Source: Glutamicibacter mishrai (lineage in GTDB: Bacteria; Actinomycetota; Actinomycetes; Actinomycetales; Micrococcaceae). From it: a stretch of DNA of 64,000 nucleotides. Location: NCBI RefSeq assembly GCF_012221945.1, contig NZ_CP032549.1, positions 2,294,001-2,358,000 on the forward strand, written 5' to 3'. The notes below the pieces were generated by a model. It ran no database searches. It worked only from the letters and a program-made list of their open reading frames with translations, and had not been told where the DNA came from. The position numbers were made by a program, and so were the translations under genes. Shown here one piece after another: positions 53,217 to 62,607 of this stretch (its first letter is position 1; each line of letters starts with the position of its first letter).

Positions 53217-54284
53217 CTAGGCTTCGTCTAGACGCAGACCGCTCTCTGTATCAAACAGGTGAACGTGCTGCAGAAGAGGTGCAATGTTCAGCTTCTGGCC
53301 TCGAGCTGGTGGCGTACGGCCATCAACACGAACCACGATCATCTGGGTTTCGCCGGCTAGTTCAGCAGAACCATAGATGTAAGCATCAGCGCCGAGTTCT
53401 TCGACGACATCGACGACGATCTCTACGCCTTCGCCAGCACCTACAATCTCGATATCTTCTGGACGGAAGCCCAGCGTGGTTCCACCTTGTGCGCCTGGAG
53501 CCTGAACAAGGGTCGACCCGAAGGCTACCTGTCCATTGGCGGATTCCAGCTTGACCAAGTTCATGGCTGGGGAGCCGATGAAGCCGGCAACGAAAACGTT
53601 GCGCGGACGGTCGTATAGTTCACGAGGAGTGCCAACCTGCTGCAGTTCGCCATCCTTGAGCACTGCAACTCGGTCGCCCATGGTCAGTGCTTCAACCTGG
53701 TCGTGAGTCACGTACACGGTGGTGACACCGAGACGACGAGTCAGCGACGCGATCTGGGTACGAGTCTGCACACGCAGCTTCGCATCCAGGTTGGACAGCG
53801 GCTCATCCATCAAGAAGACCTGAGGGGAGCGAACGATTGCGCGGCCCATGGCCACACGCTGACGCTGACCGCCAGAGAGTGCCTTTGGCTTGCGGTTCAG
53901 GTACTGCTCCAGATCCAGAAGCTTGGCTGCTTCCTGAACGCGACGGTTGCGTTCTTCCTTGTCGACGCCTGCAATCTTCAGTGCGAAGCCCATGTTCTCG
54001 GCAACGGTCATGTGAGGGTACAGTGCGTAGTTCTGGAAGACCATTGCGATGTCGCGGTCCTTTGGCGGAACGTTGGTCACGTCCTTGTCGCCAATGAGGA
54101 TGCGACCGGAATCGACCTCTTCCAAACCTGCGAGCATGCGCAGGGTGGTGGACTTGCCACAACCCGACGGTCCCACAAGCACGAGGAATTCTCCGTCTTG
54201 AATTTCCAGGTCGATTGCATCCACTGAGGGCACGAGAGCGCCTGGGTAGATACGGGTGGCCTTATCAAAGGTCACAGTTGCCAT
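53217..54284 (-). CDS. Sugar ABC transporter ATP-binding protein (MsmK/UgpC family)
   Basis: 355-residue ATPase energising CUT1-type sugar importers. Walker A GPSGCGKST (38-46), Q-loop MVFQNYALYPHMTV, signature ALSGGQRQRVA, Walker B VFLMDEPLSNLDA, H-loop VYVTHDQ, and a C-terminal TOBE domain (~240-355). No permease or binding-protein gene is adjacent, so it is probably a shared multitask ATPase serving several importers, as known for MsmK. AAAGGA precedes the ATG. It follows otsA-otsB on the same strand with a 65-bp gap. Confidence 0.93.
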   Translation of the reverse strand: MATVTFDKATRIYPGALVPSVDAIDLEIQDGEFLVLVGPSGCGKSTTLRMLAGLEEVDSGRILIGDKDVTNVPPKDRDIAMVFQNYALYPHMTVAENMGFALKIAGVDKEERNRRVQEAAKLLDLEQYLNRKPKALSGGQRQRVAMGRAIVRSPQVFLMDEPLSNLDAKLRVQTRTQIASLTRRLGVTTVYVTHDQVEALTMGDRVAVLKDGELQQVGTPRELYDRPRNVFVAGFIGSPAMNLVKLESANGQVAFGSTLVQAPGAQGGTTLGFRPEDIEIVGAGEGVEIVVDVVEELGADAYIYGSAELAGETQMIVVRVDGRTPPARGQKLNIAPLLQHVHLFDTESGLRLDEA

Positions 54285-54349
54285 GATGACAATCCTTTCA
54301 CGGGCAGGTACGTGCCCGACGATCCATAGTGAAAGTGAAATAGGACACT

Positions 54350-55129
54350 TTAGTGTCGCATGGAAATCAGGTTTTGCAAAAGCACTGGCAAGTCTTGCGG
54401 AGACGCTATATGATGCGTGGCTGCCGTGGGCCCGGAACCTACCTTCACCCCGAGATCAGTGGAATCCAAGACCTTGAAGCCGTTTTCGTCGGTGACGTCA
54501 TCGCCGATGAAAAGCACCGCGTCGACCTGTAACAAGTGCTTGAGCCAGGACAGGCTCTCGCCCTTGTCGCCCTGATGGACCGAGGCTTCAAGGACCGCTT
54601 TACCTTCCAGCAACTTGACTCCTGCCAAAGGTTGCAGAGCGGTTTTGGCTTCGTGCAGCGCCGCCGCACCGGCCTGGGGAGCCGCACGACGCACGTGAAG
54701 CACCGTCGCCGATGGTTTGTACTCCAAGGACACCTCGGCGTGACGGTCAGCGACCACGGCTAGCTCTGCGGTGACCTGGGCCAACAAGTTCTTCTGCTCC
54801 GCGCTCAGCGGCTTTTCAACCCACGAAGCCTTGAAGGTTTCGGGGACCTGGCGCTCAGCGCCGTGCGAGCCAATGCAGAATTCCGGCATTGGCTCGGGAT
54901 AGACCTGAGCCAGGGAGGCCAGGTTGCGCCCGGAGACGAGCGCGGCAAAAACGCCGGGCAGCTGCCGGAGCTGTTCGAAAAGCTCCGCTGATTCTGGCAG
55001 TGGCCGGGCATCTTCGGGGCGATCGACGATGGGCGACATGGTCCCATCAAAGTCCAGGGCCACAAGGATCTTCTGATGAGCTGCAAAGCCGCTCAAGGCG
55101 GCGTGCAGTTCCGGGTCGAGCTCAGGCAA
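54350..55129 (-). CDS. otsB: Trehalose-6-phosphate phosphatase
   Basis: 259-residue HAD-superfamily phosphatase producing trehalose. Nucleophile motif LVALDFDGTMSPIV (Asp near residue 24), SGRN segment LVSGRNLASL, and the metal motif FIGDDVTDENGFKVL are diagnostic. TTG start; no strong ribosome site is visible, so initiation may depend on coupling to otsA, which ends 39 bp upstream. Confidence 0.94.
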   Translation of the reverse strand: MPELDPELHAALSGFAAHQKILVALDFDGTMSPIVDRPEDARPLPESAELFEQLRQLPGVFAALVSGRNLASLAQVYPEPMPEFCIGSHGAERQVPETFKASWVEKPLSAEQKNLLAQVTAELAVVADRHAEVSLEYKPSATVLHVRRAAPQAGAAALHEAKTALQPLAGVKLLEGKAVLEASVHQGDKGESLSWLKHLLQVDAVLFIGDDVTDENGFKVLDSTDLGVKVGSGPTAATHHIASPQDLPVLLQNLISMRH

Positions 55130-55168
55130 GGTGGTTTCCCGTCGAGTGTGTAGGAATCGTGGAACCGG

Positions 55169-56632
55169 CTATCGGGCGATGGCATCTGCCGAGGAAGCGG
55201 CGCTGATTTCGGCAAGCTCGGAGAGGAATACTTCCGACCAGCGGGCCACGGTATTGACCTTCAGGTGCCGGTTCATTCGACGCATGCGCTTATCCTGTTC
55301 CGCTTCGCTCATATTCACGGCCTGGATGATCTTGTCTTTCATGCCGTCGATATCGTGCGGGTTGACCAGTACGGCTTGGGTCAACTGGTCTGCCGCTCCG
55401 GTGTATTCAGAGAGCACCAATACGCCTCGGCCATCCTGATGGGCTGCGACGAACTCCTTGGCGACCAGGTTCATGCCATCGCGCAGCGCTGTCACCAGCA
55501 AAACGTCGGCAGCCAGGTACAGCGCGATCATTTCGCGCAGCGGATAGGACTGATGCAGGTAGCGCAGCGTGGTGTGGCTCAGGGTGTCATGCTGGCCGGT
55601 TATTTGCCCGACCATCAATTCCACCTGGTCGCGTAGCTCCATGTAGGTGTCAACGTTCTCGCGGCTCGGGCTGGCCACCTGGATCAGGCAGACATCGCCG
55701 GCACGCAGCTGTTCGTCGGCAAGCAATTCGCCGTAGGCCTTGAGGCGGTGGCGAATGCCCTTGGTGTAGTCCAGGCGGTCCACGCCCAGGATGACAGTTT
55801 TAGGGTTGCCCAATTCGTTGCGGATCTGTCCGGCGCGGGCGATGATTTGCGGGTCGCGCGAGAGCTTGGCAATCTGCTCGGTATCGATCGAGATCGGGTG
55901 GGCCTTGGCCCGGCAGAGGTTCTGCATTTGGTGGCCGGCCGGGGGAGTAGCCACATCGCCCTTGGTGGAGTATTCGGTGAAGCGGCGCAGGCAACGCAGG
56001 AAGTTGGAGGCGTCGGTTTCGCGCTGGAACCCGACAAGGTCCGCGCCGGCCAGCCCTTGCAGGATTTGCTTGCGCCATGGCAGCTGGGAGAAGAGGCTGG
56101 CTGCAGGGAATGGGATATGCAGGAAGAATCCGATTTTCAGATCCGGTCGCGCCAGGCGGATCATCTGGGGTACCAGCTGCAGTTGGTAATCGTGGACCCA
56201 CACCGTGGCATTGGGGGCTGCGATTTTCAGAACGGCATCGGCAAAACGCTGGTTGATCTTCTTATAGCGGTCCCACCACGTGCGGTGGTATTCAGGGGGA
56301 ACGATCACATCGTGATAGAGCGGCCACAGCGTGGAATTGGAGAAGCCCTCGTAGTACAGCTCCAGGTCATCTTCGCTCAGTGGCACGGGCACCATGTGGA
56401 TGTCATCTTTATCGAAGCTCTCCAGTTCTTCGTCGATGCCACCATGCCAGCCAACCCAAGCGCCGTCCGAAGCTGCCATGATCGGAGCAAGAGCTGTCAC
56501 CAGGCCTCCGGGGGAGCGCCGGAAACCTTGCGACCCGTCGGGATTGGTAATCCGGTCTACGGGCAGCCTGTTGGCTACGACCACCAAATCGTAAGTTTCC
56601 TCGGTGTTCTGGCTTGGTGCTGGGGTACCCAC
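55169..56632 (-). CDS. otsA: Alpha,alpha-trehalose-phosphate synthase (UDP-forming)
   Basis: 487-residue GT20 glycosyltransferase making trehalose 6-phosphate from UDP-glucose and glucose 6-phosphate. Motifs: VVVANRLPVDR, GGLVTAL, WVGWHGG, VWVHDYQLQLVPQM, GFFLHIPFPA, VDRLDYTKGI and EFVAAHQDGRGVLVLSEYTGAA. The GTG at 56632 has a perfect AGGAGG 6 nt upstream; the longer frame from 56812 is rejected. Forms an operon with otsB. Trehalose serves as osmoprotectant and reserve sugar in these bacteria. Confidence 0.95.
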   Translation of the reverse strand: MGTPAPSQNTEETYDLVVVANRLPVDRITNPDGSQGFRRSPGGLVTALAPIMAASDGAWVGWHGGIDEELESFDKDDIHMVPVPLSEDDLELYYEGFSNSTLWPLYHDVIVPPEYHRTWWDRYKKINQRFADAVLKIAAPNATVWVHDYQLQLVPQMIRLARPDLKIGFFLHIPFPAASLFSQLPWRKQILQGLAGADLVGFQRETDASNFLRCLRRFTEYSTKGDVATPPAGHQMQNLCRAKAHPISIDTEQIAKLSRDPQIIARAGQIRNELGNPKTVILGVDRLDYTKGIRHRLKAYGELLADEQLRAGDVCLIQVASPSRENVDTYMELRDQVELMVGQITGQHDTLSHTTLRYLHQSYPLREMIALYLAADVLLVTALRDGMNLVAKEFVAAHQDGRGVLVLSEYTGAADQLTQAVLVNPHDIDGMKDKIIQAVNMSEAEQDKRMRRMNRHLKVNTVARWSEVFLSELAEISAASSADAIAR

Positions 56633-57035
56633 TTTAAACCTCCTGGCTTGATCAAACTGTGCACCGGCGGGGTGCGGATTCGTCGGTTCTGAGTGAATGA
56701 CTGAGTATTTGATTTTTTCTCTTGCACTGGGCGAACGGCTATGGAAAAAAGTCGTTCCTATTGAAATCATACTGAATTTTTTCCCAAGCCATGTGAGGTG
56801 TCGCACTCTCACGGCTTCGGCACAGGTGCATGCCGGGAACTTCGGAGTTCTTTGGCGTATGACTTGGTTGAATGCTCAACTACGGTGTTGTTTAGCGCTT
56901 TGGGCGCTGTATGCACAAGATATGTGTGTCCTGTGAAGGGTGGGCATTCTGGGGTTTTCCGGGATATTTGCGCAAATAATTGGCTAAGCTTGACCCAGAT
57001 GACTGTTCTCTGCTGACTGAGGAACCACCAAATTT
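56633..57035. other. Divergent intergenic region between otsA and dsbA-like gene
   Basis: About 400 bp with no supportable gene. It must hold promoters for both directions; a -10-like TAAGCT lies at 56985-56990, giving a 40-odd-nt leader for the plus-strand gene. No operator recognised. Confidence 0.45.
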
Positions 57036-57902
57036 ATGTCTACGAATAATCCGCGCCCGACCAAGGCACAGCGTAACGCGAGCGCTCGCGAAAAAGCAGC
57101 ACAGCTGCGAGCCAGCCAAGAGGCCGCCCAGAAGCGCAAGTCGCTTTTCGTGAAGCTCGGCGTTCTAGTCGCCGTTGTTGTTGTCATCGCGCTGGTCGTG
57201 ACACTGGTCGTTCGAAACAACAACGCGAAGATTGAAGATAGCGGTGCCACTCCTCAGGGTGCGACTGCTGCTGGCGGTATCGTCGTCACTTCCGCGGACT
57301 CGGTCGCCGAGAAGACCACCGACAAGGTGGATGTCACCACGCTGACCGCTCCCAAGGAGCAGCTGCAAAGCCCCGAGCCGCGTGACCTGACTGTCGCCAA
57401 GAAGGGCGAGCCAATCAACGTCACCATGTACGTGGATGCGAACTGTGTGCACTGCGCGGATTTCGAAGCCACCTATGGCGACCAGATCGAAAAGTGGCTG
57501 GCTGACGGTGACATCAACGTTGAATACCGCAACGTCGGATACCTGGACGGCGGCTCGCCTACCAACTTCTCCTCGCGTGGCGCCAACGCCCTGGCTTGCG
57601 TTGCCGATGAGAGCCCAACTGCTTACATGAAGTTCGTGAAGGCACTGTGGGGCCACTACCCAGAGGGCGAAATGAAGAACGCCGAACTGGCCCAGATGGC
57701 TGTCGACAACGGCGCCTCCGAATCGGTCAGCGACTGCATCGACGGCGACAAGTTCCGTCCATTCGTCCAGTACACGACCACCGCTGGCCAGTACGACGGA
57801 GTAAAGGGAACCCCTTCGATCTTCATCCAGGGCAAGGAATTCGTTCTGGGCACCGAAGACTTCCCGACCAAGGTCGAGGAAGCCATCAAGGCCAACAAGT
57901 AA
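57036..57902 (+). CDS. Membrane-anchored DsbA-family thiol-disulphide oxidoreductase
   Basis: 288 residues: a basic cytosolic N terminus, one transmembrane helix (~40-60, KLGVLVAVVVVIALVVTLVV), a linker, and an extracytoplasmic thioredoxin/DsbA domain with Cys137-Val-His-Cys140 after MYVDAN and a cis-Pro loop GVKGTPSIFI. An internal pair Cys194-like (ALACVADE) and Cys246-like (VSDCIDGD) may form a second disulphide. Likely functions in oxidative folding of exported proteins. GAGGAA lies upstream of the ATG. Confidence 0.9.
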   Translation: MSTNNPRPTKAQRNASAREKAAQLRASQEAAQKRKSLFVKLGVLVAVVVVIALVVTLVVRNNNAKIEDSGATPQGATAAGGIVVTSADSVAEKTTDKVDVTTLTAPKEQLQSPEPRDLTVAKKGEPINVTMYVDANCVHCADFEATYGDQIEKWLADGDINVEYRNVGYLDGGSPTNFSSRGANALACVADESPTAYMKFVKALWGHYPEGEMKNAELAQMAVDNGASESVSDCIDGDKFRPFVQYTTTAGQYDGVKGTPSIFIQGKEFVLGTEDFPTKVEEAIKANK

Positions 57903-57972
57903 GTCCAGAGCGAGCTCTGGACAACCTGGCGGGATCCGGTAGTATTCCATATTGATCTCGCACCTTCGTCTT

Positions 57973-58009
57973 AGGGGAAGAAAACCATCCGTGGTTTTCT
58001 TCCCCTTTG
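57973..58009 (+). terminator. Terminator after DsbA-like gene
   Basis: Perfect 15-bp stem AGGGGAAGAAAACCA and complement, loop TCCG, then TTT. Confidence 0.85.
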
Positions 58010-58073
58010 CGTTGCCCCGCAAGGCTTGCCGATTCGCAGACCAGCGGGGTTTTCCGATATTCTTATTCGGTAC

Positions 58074-58150
58074 GCCCCCTTAGCTCAGCTGGCCAGAGCG
58101 TCTGTCTTGTAAACTGAAGGTCACCGGTTCGAATCCGGTAGGGGGCTCCA
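58074..58150 (+). tRNA. tRNA-Thr(TGT)
   Basis: Acceptor GCCCCCT/AGGGGGC, anticodon loop CTTGTAA gives TGT (reads ACA), stem TCTGT/ACTGA with a central T-T mismatch, T-loop GTTCGAATC, CCA encoded. Confidence 0.94.
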
Positions 58151-58351
58151 CGCTGGAGCCAATCCAGATGAGAACCGTGTTCATGCTCGCCCATGACGCG
58201 GTTTCTTTCATTTTCGCCGGCAGCAACACTGCAACAGCGTCGTGGCTATGAGCCGGATAACCACAACCCCGGTAGAATTTCTGGCAAGACTATATTCCTT
58301 GAGCCACGGCAGAAAAGGCCGGACGTTCACCACCATTTTGAGGAGCCGACC

Positions 58352-59302
58352 ATGGCCGGAGGCCTTGTAGCACTATTGGACGACATAGCTGCGCTGGTGA
58401 AAGTCACTGCAGCGTCCCTTGATGACGTGGCCCTTGGCGCCGCCAAAGCCAGCACCAAGGCCATGGGCGTAGTGGTCGACGATGCCGCGGTAACACCACA
58501 GTACGTGGAAGGCATCTCGCCCAAGCGCGAGCTGCCGATCATCTGGAAGATCGCCCTGGGATCGATCCGCAACAAGCTGGTCTTCATCCTTCCCGTCGCC
58601 CTGCTGCTCTCATACTTCGCGCCCTGGGCGCTGACCCCGATCCTGATGATCGGCGGTGCCTACCTGGTTTTCGAAGGAGCGGAAAAACTGCTCGAAGTCT
58701 TCGGCTGGATCAAGCACCACGGCTCTGGCGAAGATGGCAATGAGCGCGACGAGAAGTCGATCATCAACTCGGCGGTGCGCACCGACCTGGTGCTCTCGGC
58801 GGAGATCCTGGTGATCTCGCTGAACGAAGTCGCGCACGAACCGTTCCTCACCCGGGCGCTGATCCTGTTCGTTGTCGCAGTGATGATGACCGTGGTGGTC
58901 TACGGCGCGGTGGCGCTGATCGTCAAGATGGACGACATCGGCCTTCACATGGCCGCCAAGCCGCGCAAGCTCTCGCAGAAAATCGGCCGCGGTTTGGTCA
59001 AGGCCATGCCGATCATCATGTCGGTGCTCAGCAAGGTCGGCGTGGTTGCCATGCTGTGGGTCGGTGGCCACCTGCTGCTGGTTGGCATGGACGAACTCGG
59101 CTGGCACGCCCCGTACGGATTCGTGCACCACATGGAAGAGCTAGTGCACCACGCCACCGGTTCGGCCGGCGCGGTATTGGGCTGGTGCGTTAATACCGCC
59201 TTCTCCTGCGTGGCCGGATTCATCATGGGCGCGATCATCACGGTGATCGTCCTGTCGATCCAGAAGCTGCGGAACAAGGGCAAGGCCGAGCCGGCCCACT
59301 AG
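58352..59302 (+). CDS. DUF808 (YedI-type) inner membrane protein
   Basis: 316-residue polytopic membrane protein. MAGGLVALLDDIAALVKVTAASLDDVA is the canonical DUF808 opening, followed by TPQYVEGISPKRELPIIWKIA and several transmembrane helices; a GGAYLVFEGAEKLLE segment and a histidine-rich loop (HHMEELVHHATG) are typical. Function unknown; often annotated as a transporter or stress protein without proof. ATG 58352 has GAGGAG nearby upstream; the frame from 58193 starts in the tRNA downstream region and is rejected. Confidence 0.92.
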   Translation: MAGGLVALLDDIAALVKVTAASLDDVALGAAKASTKAMGVVVDDAAVTPQYVEGISPKRELPIIWKIALGSIRNKLVFILPVALLLSYFAPWALTPILMIGGAYLVFEGAEKLLEVFGWIKHHGSGEDGNERDEKSIINSAVRTDLVLSAEILVISLNEVAHEPFLTRALILFVVAVMMTVVVYGAVALIVKMDDIGLHMAAKPRKLSQKIGRGLVKAMPIIMSVLSKVGVVAMLWVGGHLLLVGMDELGWHAPYGFVHHMEELVHHATGSAGAVLGWCVNTAFSCVAGFIMGAIITVIVLSIQKLRNKGKAEPAH

Positions 59303-59408
59303 GACCAAAGATCCGGGGCGGCACCCGCGTACAATGGATAAGCTGTCATCCCGGGCTCGGTCATCTGCGTCCAGCCAAACTGTCTGGCCGCCATGGAAAG
59401 ATCATTGC

Positions 59409-61058
59409 GTGTTGAGTAAAGAACAAAAAGAGCAGGCCACCGCCCGCCATGCGCGGGGAGCCTACTTCACCCCGGAGCCGGTTGCGGCCTTCATGGCGCA
59501 GTGGGCGCTTCAGGCACCGGCCTCCAAGGTCCTGGAACCTTCCTGCGGCGACGCTCAATTCCTCCAGGCCATCCACCATGAACTCGGCGCGCGCCACGGG
59601 CAAACCCAGTTGCTGGGCTACGAATTGCATGAACCCACGGTTGCCCAGGCCCGCCAGCGGCTGGCCGAGCAGTCAATCAACGCGAAGATTCGCCAAGCCG
59701 ACTTCTTCGACATCCAGGGCACCGGCGATATGGATGTCGTGATCGGCAACCCGCCCTATGTGCGCTACCAGCTGCATCGCGGAGCGGATCGCCAGCGTTC
59801 GCGGCTGGCCGCAAAAAATGCCGGAGTGGAGCTGAACGAGCTGGCCAGCATCTGGGCGGCCTTTGTCGTGCACGCGACCAGTTTCCTGGCCCCCGGCGGC
59901 CGGATGGCCCTGGTGCTGCCGGCCGAGCTGATGTTCGTGAATTACGCAGGAGTGGTTCGCGCCATGCTGCTCGAGCGCTTCGCCACGGTGAATCTGGCAG
60001 TCTTCGAGCAGCGGCTCTTCGCCGACGCCCAGGAAGAAGTGGTGCTGCTGCTGGCCGAAGGCTACCAGCAAGGACCCAGCGAGCACTTCAACCTGCACCA
60101 ATTCCGCAACGCCCAGGATCTCGCCCAGCTAGGATCCGGCACCCGCCATGTTCCCGAGCGCGCGGCAGATCGCTGGACCGGATCGCTGGTAGGCCTCGAA
60201 GCCCAGGGGATCCTGGCCGCGGCCAACGCCGGCGGCCACTTCGCAATCCTCAAGTCCTGGGGCGAAACCTCGCTCGGCGCGGTCACCGGCAATAACAAGT
60301 GGTTCACCCTCACCGAGCAGCAGGTGCGCGAGCTGGCCCTGGATACCCAGGACCTGATCCGCATCTCGCCTCCCGGATCCAGGCACCTTCGCGGGCTGGA
60401 ACTCGATCAACCCGGGTGGGAACGCCTGCGCGATCATGGGGCCGCGACCTATCTTTTCCGTCCCGCCGGCGCGCCGAGCGCTGCCGGTGAGCGTCTGGTG
60501 GCCACCGGCGAACTGGCCAACGTGGACCAGGCCTATAAATGCCGGGTGCGCTCGCCGTGGTGGCGGGTGCCGGTGCTTTCGGTGCCGGATCTGTTCATGA
60601 CCTACATGAACGCCGATACGCCGAGGCTGACCACCAACGAGGCGCAGGTCCACCACATCAACTCGATCCACGGGGTATATCTCGGCGCGGATGCGCGTGA
60701 ACTGGGGCGCGAACTCTTGCCCCTGGCCTCGTTGAATACACTGACCATGCTGGGCGCCGAAATGGTCGGGCGCTCCTACGGCGGCGGAATCCTCAAGCTC
60801 GAACCGAGGGAAGCCGACGTATTGCCGGTGCCTTCGATCGCCATGGTGCAGCAGCACGCCGAGGCGCTGCGCGGCATCAAGCCCGTGGTGCGAGGCTTGC
60901 TGGCTGCCGGGAAGAAACAGGAAGCCACCGAGATGGTCGATGGGATCGTCCTGGAGCGCATGCTCGCGCTGAACCAGGATGCGGTGCAAACCATCCGTGC
61001 GGCACGCACGAATATGCTGGAGCGCCGCAAGGCGCGCGGCAAAGCGGTGAAGGGATAA
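59409..61058 (+). CDS. Type II restriction-modification DNA adenine methyltransferase (Eco57I/TaqI-like)
   Basis: 549-residue S-adenosylmethionine-dependent DNA methyltransferase. Motif order is that of gamma-class N6-adenine enzymes: motif X GAYFTPEPVAAFM (~16-28), motif I VLEPSCGDAQFLQAI (~41-55), acidic QADFFDI (~96), and catalytic motif IV VIGNPPYVR (~113-121). The C-terminal ~250 residues should be the target-recognition domain (SPWWRVPVLSVPDLFMTYM). The GTG at 59409 has GGAAAG 8 nt upstream. The endonuclease gene follows after 2 bp. Size and partner resemble SalI/XamI-type systems, recalled rather than tested; the recognition site is unknown. Confidence 0.88.
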   Translation: MLSKEQKEQATARHARGAYFTPEPVAAFMAQWALQAPASKVLEPSCGDAQFLQAIHHELGARHGQTQLLGYELHEPTVAQARQRLAEQSINAKIRQADFFDIQGTGDMDVVIGNPPYVRYQLHRGADRQRSRLAAKNAGVELNELASIWAAFVVHATSFLAPGGRMALVLPAELMFVNYAGVVRAMLLERFATVNLAVFEQRLFADAQEEVVLLLAEGYQQGPSEHFNLHQFRNAQDLAQLGSGTRHVPERAADRWTGSLVGLEAQGILAAANAGGHFAILKSWGETSLGAVTGNNKWFTLTEQQVRELALDTQDLIRISPPGSRHLRGLELDQPGWERLRDHGAATYLFRPAGAPSAAGERLVATGELANVDQAYKCRVRSPWWRVPVLSVPDLFMTYMNADTPRLTTNEAQVHHINSIHGVYLGADARELGRELLPLASLNTLTMLGAEMVGRSYGGGILKLEPREADVLPVPSIAMVQQHAEALRGIKPVVRGLLAAGKKQEATEMVDGIVLERMLALNQDAVQTIRAARTNMLERRKARGKAVKG

Positions 61059-61060
61059 AC

Positions 61061-61987
61061 GTGGCAAATCCTGTGGTTGAGAAGACCCTGGCCTTTGCGG
61101 AATTTGATACCACCTTGATGTCAGCGGCCAAGGACTCGCCGTGGCTGAGCAACGGCGCGGTCACCGAGGAATTCAATCCGTCCTATTCGGTGCTGGAAGC
61201 GCTGCTGAGCATTCCGGTGCGCAATAAGGCGGTCACGCGTTCTGGCCGCTTCGCCCAGGGTGTTGATGCGTGGCTGGCCCACGAACTGCGTCGAGCCGGT
61301 TTCGACGCCGACCTGGTCTGGCCTCGGCCCGAAGCGCCGCGCGTGCTCTCCAGCGACATCCTGGACCTGTTGCGCAGATTGCCTGAACGCCTGGCTGATG
61401 AAGTCCATGAATCGATCATGGCCGGCAAGGCCGGAAGCACCGACGCCAGAATCCTGGGCCGTGCCTACATGAAGCAGACCGATGTGGTGATGACCCATTG
61501 GTCCACCGGCCCCGAGCTGCTGCTGAGCACCAAGGCCATGACCTCATCGTTCGGCAAGAACCTGGCCAACCGATACGAAGAGGCCTACGGGGATGCCGCG
61601 AATCTGCGGGCGCGCTATCCGCTGGCCGCGGTCGGCTTCTTCTTCGTGCAGCGTGCCACCATCCTCGAAGCCGAGCCAGCCGCCTTCCGCCGCACCGTGG
61701 ATATGATCCGCAAGCTGCGGGACTTCGGGGACGGCTTCGGCTACACCGCGACCGGACTTCTGCTGGTGGATTGGGACGATTCCTCGGATGCCCCGGAAGT
61801 CAGGTGCGTGCATCAGGCAGTGCCGGAAGATGTTGCCACGCCGCAGTTCCTGAACGCCATGGTCGATGCGGTGCTGAAGGTGACCCCGATCGACCTCCAC
61901 GAAGCTGCTCGCGCTCGCCGGGCTGGCGAGGTGGCGCCGCTGCCCGGCCACGAATGGGTGGACGAGCAGCAGGACGCCCTCTTCTAG
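61061..61987 (+). CDS. Probable type II restriction endonuclease partnered with the methyltransferase
   Basis: 308 residues, GTG start with AAGGGA upstream, 2 bp after the methyltransferase stop. The likely nuclease core is Asp141 in MKQTDVVMTHWS and Lys158 in LLLSTKAM, i.e. a PD-(D/E)XK variant with D-x14-S-T-K; FGKNLANRYEEAYGDAANLR follows. Size (SalI-like ~315) and position fit the cognate endonuclease, and no other gene shares the unit. The family call (XamI-like) is from memory and uncertain. No frameshift or truncation, so the system looks intact. Confidence 0.72.
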   Translation: MANPVVEKTLAFAEFDTTLMSAAKDSPWLSNGAVTEEFNPSYSVLEALLSIPVRNKAVTRSGRFAQGVDAWLAHELRRAGFDADLVWPRPEAPRVLSSDILDLLRRLPERLADEVHESIMAGKAGSTDARILGRAYMKQTDVVMTHWSTGPELLLSTKAMTSSFGKNLANRYEEAYGDAANLRARYPLAAVGFFFVQRATILEAEPAAFRRTVDMIRKLRDFGDGFGYTATGLLLVDWDDSSDAPEVRCVHQAVPEDVATPQFLNAMVDAVLKVTPIDLHEAARARRAGEVAPLPGHEWVDEQQDALF

Positions 61988-61989
61988 GA

Positions 61990-62607
61990 TCAGAGCATCG
62001 GCAACGCCGAGACCTGCTCGCCAAAAGGCAGCTGCATGCCGAGCATCGGCTGGGTTGCCGGAGCGGTGGCGAAACATGGCGCCGGGATCGACGGCAAAGC
62101 GGTGCTGATGTCGAGGCAGTCTTCGGAAGCCTGCGGCAGGTTCTCGACCCACTCCCAGGCCGCCTGGGTGGCCCGGTAGATGAACTTCAAGCGTCCCTCC
62201 TGCTCGAAGCTGCGCTCGCGCTCCCACAACTCGGAACGTTCGTAGAAAGCCCACGAGGCAGGGTTCTGCGCGTCGATGACGATGATCGGCGTTTTGCCTG
62301 AGCGCACCGCATGTTCCAAGCGCAATGAGGTCACATGCTGGCGGATCCCCAGCCGGCGGTATTCGGGCCGCACCGCCATGCAACCCAGCTCTACGGCGTT
62401 CATTGAATCGGTGGGTGCCACGATCGAGTCGTGGACCAAACCGGCCGCGACGAGTGTGCCGCGGTCACGCACCGTCACCAGCAAGCTGAGGCGGTCGAAT
62501 TTCTGATGCCACCGCTGGTCGATAACCGGGTAGAGCTGTGCCAATTCTTCACGCTCCTCCGGCAAAACGCAGAGGTGTGACAAGGAAAAGTTCAGGTTTT
62601 CAAACAC
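61990..62607 (-). CDS. GNAT-family N-acetyltransferase
   Basis: 205-residue protein convergent with the endonuclease gene (2 bp between stop codons). The acetyl-CoA-binding region is VELGCMAVRPEYRRLGIRQ (motif A, R-x2-G-I/R), followed by LRLEHA and NPASWAFYERSEL; a C-terminal ~55-residue extension lies outside the fold. The GTG at 62607 has AGGA 11 nt upstream; the longer frame to 62793 is poor in coding character. Substrate unknown. Confidence 0.78.
   Translation of the reverse strand: MFENLNFSLSHLCVLPEEREELAQLYPVIDQRWHQKFDRLSLLVTVRDRGTLVAAGLVHDSIVAPTDSMNAVELGCMAVRPEYRRLGIRQHVTSLRLEHAVRSGKTPIIVIDAQNPASWAFYERSELWERERSFEQEGRLKFIYRATQAAWEWVENLPQASEDCLDISTALPSIPAPCFATAPATQPMLGMQLPFGEQVSALPML

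Noticed and set aside
56633..56812. 60-residue N-terminal extension of otsA from 56812
   Set aside because: The extension is not family-like and a perfect AGGAGG precedes the GTG at 56632, so the shorter protein is correct.
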